A DNA stretch of 57,635 nt from Candidatus Cloacimonadota bacterium. GTDB lineage: Bacteria; Cloacimonadota; Cloacimonadia; Cloacimonadales; Cloacimonadaceae. A program made the position numbers and the translations under genes. Positions 51,829 to 57,635 of this stretch are shown piece after piece. Numbering within the stretch: the first letter of the stretch is position 1; each line of letters begins with the position of its first letter. The stretch spans positions 1-57,635 of the forward strand of contig JAJBAW010000013.1 of assembly GCA_020532545.1 (NCBI GenBank), in the 5' to 3' direction. The notes below the pieces were generated by a model. The model was not told the origin of the DNA, did no database searches, and saw only the letters and a list, made by a program, of their open reading frames with translations.

Positions 51829-52587
51829 TCAGGCTTCTTTTGTGGCCACCCAACCCTGGAAATCCAGAGGTAACTTGCTAAAGCCACCCTTCTCTACGAC
51901 TTTGGTGGTGCCGGGATCGTCCGAAAAGAGATAGAGATAGTTTTGAGAGAGGCCGCGATGGTAATCTACCAGATGGTTTATCATGGCGCCACCAAAGCCT
52001 TTGCCCCGGAATTTCTCTCGGGTAAAGATGTCCGAAGCCCTGCTGTAGCCCGCATAGGTGCTCACCGAGGCCAAAGCTGCCAATTCGCCGTTACAGAATC
52101 CAGCCAAAAGATGGTAGGAAGGATGTTGCAGATGGCGCTCCACCACTTTGATGGTGGAATCTGTGCCGTATTCCAGGACGATGGTTTCCATCATATCGAT
52201 ATCCAGATGTCTCACGCGCTGAATGATGAGTTCACTTGCCGAACGCAGACTGCCTTCATGATCATGGAGGAGATACTCCTCCTGCATGATTTGAATATTA
52301 AAACCATGGTTTTCCAGGCTGGGGCTAAGCTTGGTGAGTTCATCCGGATCCAGTGCCGAAAAGATGCAAGGATTGATGCCCTTGGCTTTGTAAAATGATT
52401 CAATGTCGCGGATGCTGCTTTCAATGCCGATAAAATCTTTGATCACAGCATGGTTACTTTCTTGGGAGTTTTTGTTACCTTCATTGAAAAAGATCAGACC
52501 GTAGTCTTTCTGTTGCATACTGGCAAAACGTTGGGGATAGAGTAATTCCGTCTCTTTCAAACGGTTCATGTTAAAAGGTATCGCCAT
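51829..52587 (-). CDS. GNAT family N-acetyltransferase
   Basis: A 252-residue acetyl-CoA-dependent transferase. The N-terminal half is a degenerate GNAT-like or lead-in domain. The C-terminal half has the acetyl-CoA loop in FTREKFRGKGFGGAMINHLV, preceded by LLAGFCNGELAALASVS, and a final strand FSKLPLDFQGWVA. The substrate is unknown. ATG 52587 is chosen: AGAGG lies 8 bases upstream. It is downstream of the ECF transporter operon with a 96-base gap. Confidence 0.8.
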   Translation of the reverse strand: MAIPFNMNRLKETELLYPQRFASMQQKDYGLIFFNEGNKNSQESNHAVIKDFIGIESSIRDIESFYKAKGINPCIFSALDPDELTKLSPSLENHGFNIQIMQEEYLLHDHEGSLRSASELIIQRVRHLDIDMMETIVLEYGTDSTIKVVERHLQHPSYHLLAGFCNGELAALASVSTYAGYSRASDIFTREKFRGKGFGGAMINHLVDYHRGLSQNYLYLFSDDPGTTKVVEKGGFSKLPLDFQGWVATKEA

Positions 52588-52683
52588 CTTGTCCACCTCT
52601 TGATTTTATTTGCAGCTTATGATAGTATAAGCTGTTTAATGTCAAGGGCAAGCTCAGCTTGCAGGGCTGGGAATTCAGAGGGT

Positions 52684-53154
52684 TTAAGAGAGTTCCTCGA
52701 TCTTGGTATAAGCGGCAAAGAGCAATCTTCCGCCCACAAAGCCAAAACCGGCCTGCAAGAGATTGGCAGGAAGCTCGGCCAAAGCCACTGCCTTGCCAAA
52801 GCTGGGCATGATCCAGGTGCCTGCAAAATACACCGTGACCATCAGCACTGCACCGATCATAGGCCAGATACTGCGCATCCATTTGCCTGCGGATTTGCCC
52901 ATGCCGGCAAAAAGTCCCAATAGAGCCTTCGCCACCAGGGTGATGGGTGCAAAGAGCGGAAAGCCGATAAGATCTGCCAGGGCAGAGCCCAAGCCACCTG
53001 CGATCAAGGCACTTTTGCGGCCTGCATAGAGTCCACAAAACACGATCACGACATCCCCAAAATTAAAGTAGCCGCCTCCGGGGATGGGAATGCGGATGAG
53101 CAGAGTGGTGACCATCACCAGGATGGTGAATCCGACCGTAAAATACCATTTCAT
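52684..53154 (-). CDS. ECF transporter S component (substrate-binding)
   Basis: A 156-residue integral membrane protein with about five to six helices: IRIPIPGGGYFNFGDVVIVFCGLYAG in parts, followed by GGLGSALADLIGFPLFAPITLVAK and a C-terminal FVGGRLLFAAY helix. This is the layout of ECF S components that bind vitamins or related micronutrients. The identity of the ligand cannot be read. AAGGAG 5 bases upstream sets the start; it overlaps the T-component stop by 4 bases. Confidence 0.85.
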   Translation of the reverse strand: MKWYFTVGFTILVMVTTLLIRIPIPGGGYFNFGDVVIVFCGLYAGRKSALIAGGLGSALADLIGFPLFAPITLVAKALLGLFAGMGKSAGKWMRSIWPMIGAVLMVTVYFAGTWIMPSFGKAVALAELPANLLQAGFGFVGGRLLFAAYTKIEELS

Positions 53155-53765
53155 TTGAGCTCCTTATGACAGTTTTCAATGAGATTATCGATTCTTTCGC
53201 CTTTGCTTTCGGCTTCGGCGAGCGTGAATAGCACCAAGCCTAAGGTGCTGGCCAGGGCACGTTTGAAGCGCTCTCTAAAGCCCTTTGGCTTTTGCCTCAT
53301 GCCGGGGCTGAGCTCCTGCCACATTTTGATCTGGGCATAGGAGTGAAAGGCCGCATCATACAGAATCTTGCCCAGAATCAGATACTTGGTCTTGTGAATA
53401 CCCAAGCCCGAACGGATGAGATCATCTACACAGACATAGGCGAAACACAGGCGAAAAGCCAAAATCGAACTGAGTAAAAGCAGCACCCGGGGCAGTCCAT
53501 ACTGCAGCCAATAATCCAGAGGCACAGTAGCTTGCGGGCTGATGCCAAAGAGGATAAAGATGGCATAAACCGCAGACAGCATCAGCACAAAGGGCAAGAG
53601 AATCTTTAGCTGCTGCCCAACTTTGCGGATGCCCAAGAGAGCCAGGGAAAGCAGCAGAGTAATGCCCAAAGCTGCGCCTTGCAAAGGGATATTGTGCAGC
53701 CACAGAATGCCAAAGAGGATGCAGTACACAAGGAAGACCAATGAAGCTAAAATCAGCTTAAGCAT
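53151..53765 (-). CDS. ECF transporter T component (EcfT)
   Basis: A 204-residue transmembrane coupling protein with about five helices in the first 150 residues and a cytoplasmic C-terminal part (KMWQELSPGMRQKPKGFRERFKRAL) that carries the coupling helices gripping the ATPases. It joins the S component to the ATPase pair. The C-terminal RIDNLIENCHKELK tail is short. It overlaps the upstream ATPase gene by 8 bases and the S gene by 4. Confidence 0.85.
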   Translation of the reverse strand: MLKLILASLVFLVYCILFGILWLHNIPLQGAALGITLLLSLALLGIRKVGQQLKILLPFVLMLSAVYAIFILFGISPQATVPLDYWLQYGLPRVLLLLSSILAFRLCFAYVCVDDLIRSGLGIHKTKYLILGKILYDAAFHSYAQIKMWQELSPGMRQKPKGFRERFKRALASTLGLVLFTLAEAESKGERIDNLIENCHKELK

Positions 53766-54246
53766 GGATCACAGTCTCCTGAGTACTCACCTGGACAAAC
53801 TCCAGAATCTGCGCCGCTTCCAATTGATAGCGGTGAGAGCTGTAGATCAAACAGAGGGGTCTCTGCAGGTCTTGGGGAATATCCAAATTGTAAGCCTCAT
53901 CCGCGATCACATAGACCGGCAGCTCGTCCTGCCTTTCGGCCAAATCCTGCCACAGATAGCGCCAGACATCGCCTTCCTCACGGATCGCAAAACCCGGTTT
54001 GAAGATCGCCGCCTGAGCCTTCAAAGCATAGAGTTGCAAGTGCATCTGCTGCTGCAAACACAGCACATAGAGGTCTTTTCTACCGTTAAGCTCGGGAAGC
54101 AAAACGCGGTGGATAAAGCTGCTTTTCCCGCTGCCATTGGCACCTTTGAGATAGTAGCTTGCACCGGGCTGGAAAAGGAGGGGTTTGTCTATAGCAAGGG
54201 TAAATCCCGGCCAGATCTCTCTTTTCCCTGCGGGCAGAGTGATCAT
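53758..54246 (-). CDS. ECF ATPase with Walker A/B but no LSGGQ signature
   Basis: A 162-residue ABC ATPase, much shorter than the usual 220-280. Present: Walker A GANGSGKS (35-42), Q-loop glutamines (65-67), Walker B with catalytic Glu VYVIADEA (111-118) and an H-switch histidine in IYSSHRY (138). Absent: the LSGGQ signature and most of the helical subdomain. Its operon partner has the signature but no Walker A, so together they could build one working ATP site. Overlaps both neighbours (8 and 4 bases). Confidence 0.8.
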   Translation of the reverse strand: MITLPAGKREIWPGFTLAIDKPLLFQPGASYYLKGANGSGKSSFIHRVLLPELNGRKDLYVLCLQQQMHLQLYALKAQAAIFKPGFAIREEGDVWRYLWQDLAERQDELPVYVIADEAYNLDIPQDLQRPLCLIYSSHRYQLEAAQILEFVQVSTQETVIHA

Positions 54247-54599
54247 GAGGGGTCCCTCAGCAAAATCTCTTTGTCACACTGTTTGATTAAGTCCAGGATT
54301 TGCAGGGCTATAGCTTCATCCAGGGAGTGAGTCAGGTGCCGGAATTCTATTCTGGGAGCAGGTGAATACAGCGCCAGGAGCGCCATCAAGACCACTTTCT
54401 GGCCTCCGGACAAGGCGTCCAATTTGTCGTCCTGGTTTAGCTTTTTAGCAGTGATACGTTCAAATTCGGCAAAGAGCCGGGCACTTTCCTTTGCGCCCAG
54501 ATTGTACAGAATGATCTCATCGCGCACAGCGTCTGTGCACACCAGGGGATGCTGACCATCTGCAATTAAATAGCTCTTTTTTGAATCCATAAAAATCAT
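54243..54599 (-). CDS. ECF ATPase half with LSGGQ but no Walker A
   Basis: A 118-residue partial ABC ATPase, read from ATG 54599. It begins near the Q-loop and keeps TDAVRDEIILYNLG, the signature DALSGGQKVVLMALLAL and a D-loop-like HSLDEA, but the residues that should form Walker B read RIEFRHLT, and there is no Walker A and no H-switch. It cannot bind ATP like a normal NBD by itself but could supply LSGGQ to the partner encoded next. TTG 54626 is an alternative start; that TTG is inside a TTGACA. ATG 54590 lies 36 bases from the TTGACA start, as for the lptE-like gene. Confidence 0.75.
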   Translation of the reverse strand: MIFMDSKKSYLIADGQHPLVCTDAVRDEIILYNLGAKESARLFAEFERITAKKLNQDDKLDALSGGQKVVLMALLALYSPAPRIEFRHLTHSLDEAIALQILDLIKQCDKEILLRDPS

Positions 54600-54620
54600 C
54601 TGCCCAGAAAGAGGAGCTTT

Positions 54621-54626
54621 TGTCAA
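54621..54626 (-). promoter_or_regulatory. TTGACA box before the ECF operon
   Basis: A perfect TTGACA on the minus strand precedes the first ECF gene by 21 bases to ATG 54599 and 30 bases to ATG 54590 (gap counts). No good -10 match lies at the right spacing, so promoter status is uncertain. No riboswitch is recognised upstream. Confidence 0.25.
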
Positions 54627-54696
54627 GCGAATCTGTAAAAATCGGCATTCATCCAGTGTACCCAGGACTTGATTCCGGGTTCTTGCCGCATGAGAT

Positions 54697-54759
54697 GTCG
54701 TGGAGATGACGTGGAGATAAGAGGATTTTATCCTGCTATCTGCACGTCATCTTCACGAC
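54697..54759. repeat. Long hairpin upstream of the ECF operon
   Basis: 54697-54719 pairs with 54737-54759 over 23 bases with two mismatches (stem contains AGATGACGTG). The loop includes AGGAT and ATCCT, which can pair again. It lies in the 250-base gap between the pentapeptide gene and the ECF operon. No T run follows, so a terminator is not obvious. Confidence 0.6.
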
Positions 54760-54878
54760 AACAAACGGGGATCAATGGAGAATGGGGTACGTGGCGCTGT
54801 CTTCAGACGGCGCGTGTCGGAGTAATTACTTGATAATTAAGGATTTAGTGTAAGATCGGACTCCATCTGCGGTCCAAT

Positions 54879-55448
54879 CTACACCAGCTTAATCCCCATA
54901 CATTCCAGCAGGGCCACTGCATCCGGCAGGCTAAAGCTGGCATTCTTGATGTTGTTATTCAGCGGATTGATCGCATAGCCATGGGCACCGTTGAACTTGG
55001 CTTTGCTGAGATTGGTATTATTGAAGCTGACGCTGCTGAAGCTCGTGCCGATGAAATTGCTTTCGGCAAGGTTGGACCCAATGAAGTCCGTTTCAATGAT
55101 TTCGCAGTCTTTAAAGCGGGTTTTCTTCAGTTCCAGGAAGTTAAAATTGCAGCTACGCAGCAGGCATCCGGAAAAGCCAATGCCGAAGCCCAGGGTATTG
55201 CAGCGCGTGAAATCCACCCCCACCAGCTTAGAAGTTTCGAACTTTACCCCTTGCAGCTTGGCGTCCTGAAAGGAGGTCAGCGAGAGATTGCAATCCTTAA
55301 ACACACAGCTATCCAGGATACCATCAAAGCGAAGACCAGAGAAATCACAGCTTTCAAAGCGGATATGGGTGAAATTGCGCCCCATCAGGCACAGTTCATC
55401 CAGGTCCTTTATCGTTTGGTTTTCAATATCTTCCAGATAATCTGTCAT
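54879..55448 (-). CDS. Pentapeptide repeat protein
   Basis: A 189-residue protein built of A(D/N)Lxx-type pentapeptides: FESCDFSGLRFDGILDSCVFKDCNL in parts, then DFIGSNLAESNFIGTSF and NTNLSKAKFNGAHG, forming a right-handed quadrilateral beta-helix. Some family members (Qnr, MfpA) mimic DNA and bind gyrase; no such role can be claimed here. ATG 55448 is preferred, with AGGAG 9 bases upstream; ATG 55457 and 55454 are crowded by it. Confidence 0.85.
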   Translation of the reverse strand: MTDYLEDIENQTIKDLDELCLMGRNFTHIRFESCDFSGLRFDGILDSCVFKDCNLSLTSFQDAKLQGVKFETSKLVGVDFTRCNTLGFGIGFSGCLLRSCNFNFLELKKTRFKDCEIIETDFIGSNLAESNFIGTSFSSVSFNNTNLSKAKFNGAHGYAINPLNNNIKNASFSLPDAVALLECMGIKLV

Positions 55449-55529
55449 GCTCATCATCTCCTGCTTAATCTTTACAAAGCATATTTATCAGGCAGGGCTA
55501 CAGGTCAAGCAGATTATTATCCGGGTGTT

Positions 55530-55934
55530 GAAGCACTGGACTATTTCAGGATCATAGCCCTGATAAACCGGCCTTTCGCCTCATTCAACCCGGATACCCC
55601 AGGGGTTATGGTGGGGAATGTCGTCAGCATTGGCCAGCCCTCCCAAAGCCTGCATTTGGGCATGGCGTACGGATGGCAAAAAGCAGAGAACTTTGATGCA
55701 CCCTTGTTCTTTGTGGGAGGCCGGAAAAATCTGAGCAGCAAAGTGGCTATGATGGCAGAATACGGAAGCCCGATCGGCTCGAATGATGGCACGGTGAAAT
55801 CCCTGGCCAGTTTTGGTATCCGCTTTAGCAGCGATACGATGAGCTGGGATCTGGGTGGAGTCCGTCCTGAAGGCGTGGACATGGGTAATATGAACTTTTT
55901 CCCAGTGCTCAAGGCTACGTTCGAATTCAATTAG
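55530..55934 (+). pseudogene. C-terminal fragment of a barrel-like outer-membrane protein
   Basis: An open frame ends with strands that look like an outer-membrane beta-barrel terminus: SLHLGMAYGWQKAENFDAPL, VAMMAEYGSP, SLASFGIRFSSDTMSWDLGG and the final FFPVLKATFEFN, with the last aromatic residue one before the end. No start with a ribosome site is present (an ATG occurs at 55608), and the frame runs back into the antisense of the pentapeptide gene. Interpreted as a 5'-truncated gene. Confidence 0.55.
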
Positions 55935-56010
55935 TTTTATTTAGCCCAGAGCTGCCCTGCTCAAATTGCTGACGTAACGGATAATCTGAGAAAGTTTTTT
56001 GCGATTTCGC

Positions 56011-56037
56011 TTGACATAGATTTGGACTTAATAAATA
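56011..56037 (+). promoter_or_regulatory. Putative promoter of the tandem secreted-protein genes
   Basis: TTGACA at 56011-56016 and TAAATA at 56032-56037 with a 15-base spacer, 39 bases before the start codon at 56077. The spacer is short, so confidence is limited. Confidence 0.4.
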
Positions 56038-56076
56038 GATGGTTTAATGATAATATTACTACTTGGGAGTAGCAAG

Positions 56077-56682
56077 ATGAAACGTATCTTCGGTCTTATG
56101 TTTATTGTCACACTATGCTCGATGCTCAATGCCGTGGGTGGTCGCTTAGCTTTTGGTATGGATACTTTTGGAGAACTATATACAATTAACGCAGCTCTCC
56201 GCATTGGTCAGGTAGATCCCATGGCGCCCACTGTATCAATTCAAGTAATGCAGCAGATCAAAAACCTCAGCTTGGGAGCTGGTGCAGATTACCATTTTAA
56301 CCGGAATGCCAATCTTCCCGAAGGGTTTGAATCCGTTTGGGGGAAGCACAGTTTTCTACCCATATATGGAAGCTTTGCCTACAATATACCCACCTATGGC
56401 AGCCTGAAACCTCAATTGATAGCAAAGCTTGGGCATAGTTTTCCAAAATTCAGCTTTCCTTTTAATGATGAGGATGAAAAGTATAGCTCTTCGGGCGGAG
56501 CGTTTTATGGAGCCGGGATAGGCCTGGATTATAGACAATCTTCTTTACAAGTGATGTATCAGACTCATGAAATGAAAGTAAAGAATTCTGAGTATTATGA
56601 TGGAAGCTGGGAAGATGACTACGAGAATTTTATGGTAGCACGCCAGCTCAACATATCCCTTGGCTTTAAGTTTGGAAACTAA
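56077..56682 (+). CDS. Barrel-like secreted protein, paralogue 1
   Basis: A 201-residue exported protein: signal KRIFGLMFIVTLCSMLNA, then a beta-strand-rich body including GRLAFGMDTFGELY, LGAGADYHFN, FLPIYGSFAYNIPTYG, AFYGAGIGLDYRQSSLQVMYQ in parts and the end RQLNISLGFKFGN. Predicted outer-membrane beta-barrel. ATG 56077 has GGGAG 7 bases upstream. It is the first of a tandem pair with 56720-57337, sharing the same strand order and ending. No family can be named. Confidence 0.75.
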   Translation: MKRIFGLMFIVTLCSMLNAVGGRLAFGMDTFGELYTINAALRIGQVDPMAPTVSIQVMQQIKNLSLGAGADYHFNRNANLPEGFESVWGKHSFLPIYGSFAYNIPTYGSLKPQLIAKLGHSFPKFSFPFNDEDEKYSSSGGAFYGAGIGLDYRQSSLQVMYQTHEMKVKNSEYYDGSWEDDYENFMVARQLNISLGFKFGN

Positions 56683-56719
56683 ACAGATAGTAAATATATA
56701 ATATATTTAGGAGTTTACA

Positions 56720-57337
56720 ATGAGATACTTTGCCAGTCTTACTTTGCTAATCATGTTTTGCACCTGCCTGAGCGCGGTAGGCTTCCGTGTGGCTGTGGGC
56801 GTAGATGCTTTGGGCGAATTCCAGAGTACAACGTCACATTTTCAAGCGGGAGTCAAAAACCAGGAGGCACCCACGGTCTCGGCACAGATAGTCAATGACT
56901 TCAAGCATTTGTCTTATGGGCTGGGGGCGGATTACCAATTTCCGCGCAGCAATAAAAAGCTACCCGAAGGTTGGAGGAGCGATCTTAAGGAAATGTCCTT
57001 CATCCCGATCTATGCTACTGTGCTATACAAGATCCCCACGAAAGAGCAAGTCTCGCACGATTTTATCGGCCAATATGGCTACAGCATTGCCAGGATGGAT
57101 TTCGATCCTGAAGATCCTGAATTTCCTGACGAACGCTACTCTTACAAGGGCGGCTGGTTCATGGGACTGGGGACAAGCGTGAATTATAAGGGAGGTTTCT
57201 TCAGCCTGCTATTCAAGGTCAATCAAGTGGAGATTACTAACGAAGAGTTTGAGGATGGTGTTTGGGTGAATGAAGGCACGTACCATTCCTATATCCGCCA
57301 ATTAAACGCCTCCATAGGTTATAGGTTTGGGATTTAA
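56720..57337 (+). CDS. Barrel-like secreted protein, paralogue 2
   Basis: A 205-residue homologue of the previous gene: signal RYFASLTLLIMFCTCLSA, then RVAVGVDALGEFQS, LSYGLGADYQFPRS, MSFIPIYATVLYKIPT, WFMGLGTSVNYKGGFFSLLFKVNQVEI in parts and RQLNASIGYRFGI. The shared blocks (V/M-D-x-x-GE, GLGADY, PIY...Y-IPT, RQLN-S-G-xFG) show tandem duplication followed by strong divergence. The stop is at 57337; no further gene is visible to the end of the window (57338-57635). Confidence 0.75.
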   Translation: MRYFASLTLLIMFCTCLSAVGFRVAVGVDALGEFQSTTSHFQAGVKNQEAPTVSAQIVNDFKHLSYGLGADYQFPRSNKKLPEGWRSDLKEMSFIPIYATVLYKIPTKEQVSHDFIGQYGYSIARMDFDPEDPEFPDERYSYKGGWFMGLGTSVNYKGGFFSLLFKVNQVEITNEEFEDGVWVNEGTYHSYIRQLNASIGYRFGI

Positions 57338-57635
57338 GTCTTTCCCTGCATAAGAAAGCTAGCCGGAGCTTCACCATCGTCACTAATAGTACATCATTGC
57401 TGGCGCAGTGTTTTACCTGGACAGGGCACTTATAGCCCTACGGCATTTTATATGCAAATTGAAAGGACAGCAGGTATTCGCTATATTCCAGAGCTGAACT
57501 CAAAAGCACTTTTCACGCATCCCCCCGAAATTTTCCAAGCCAACCTTGTAGATGCTTGATAGGAGCGGTTTGGCACCCGATAAGTGCTTGAAAAAGTAGT
57601 TACGAATATTGGCAACATCTTGGTATATATGTAGA

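Noticed and set aside
52600-52683. Riboswitch or regulatory RNA between the ECF operon and the GNAT gene
   Set aside because: The 84-base gap shows no stable conserved fold recognisable by eye.

Overview
The window looks like chromosomal DNA of an anaerobic, diderm (Gram-negative-type) bacterium. It carries outer-membrane biogenesis genes (lolA, an lptE-like lipoprotein gene, bamD, a CpoB/YbgF-like gene), several lipoproteins with clear lipoboxes, an lgt gene, and a large secreted protein with a C-terminal FlgD/T9SS-type tail. It also carries oxygen-sensitive metabolism: a two-subunit class I fumarase and a NuoE-NuoF-(ferredoxin/GltD/NuoG) flavin complex. The gene content and neighbourhood style fit the Cloacimonadota (WWE1) and relatives. 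That placement is inference; no rRNA is present to settle it.

Layout. 1-4400 is an accessory island: the end of an MFS transporter, a truncated transposase, REP-like palindromes, a TIGR04255-type gene with a MazF/PemK toxin cassette, and an AAA_14/DUF4143 ATPase. The cassette is bracketed by two imperfect copies of the same segment (tail of a CBM-like protein plus tail of the ATPase). 4739-11951 (minus strand) holds a SagB-type nitroreductase, ManC, LolA, FtsK, a YchF-like ATPase, an RsuA/RluB pseudouridine synthase and an LptE-like lipoprotein. 12048-13168 (plus) has an HTH-EIIA fusion and purE. 13288-17450 (minus) has fumarase, DUF58, a small membrane protein, and an OlsA/OlsB-like acyltransferase pair. 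18011-27115 (plus) is a long run of closely spaced genes: sugar epimerase, SLBB exporter component, DegT aminotransferase, orphan EtfB, Lgt, a lipoprotein, PurB, DUF2147, a small membrane protein and DUF523-DUF1722.

27283-32812 encodes a three-gene electron-transfer complex resembling the Sporomusa-type Nfn (Stn) transhydrogenase. It is followed by four tRNA genes (Ser, Ser, Gln, Gln) and a strong terminator. 33686-35020 (minus) is a VOC/2-hydroxyacid dehydrogenase fusion. 35399-41898 (plus) runs WecA/MraY-like transferase, MBL hydrolase, TPR lipoprotein, DUF5683, lipoprotein, UvrD helicase. 41912-48198 (minus) runs HlyIII, NadD, BamD, a secreted protein, CpoB-like, M18 aminopeptidase, GreA, HEAT-like protein. 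48762-51515 (minus) is the large secreted protein and 51829-52587 a GNAT enzyme. 52684-54599 (minus) is an ECF transporter whose two ATPases have each lost a complementary half of the ABC motif set. The end holds a pentapeptide-repeat protein, a barrel-like gene fragment and two tandem paralogous secreted proteins.

Intergenic regions carry at least three families of dispersed repeats or hairpins. The best candidates for something undescribed are the complementary split ECF ATPases, the VOC-dehydrogenase fusion, and the repeat-flanked TIGR04255/MazF cassette.
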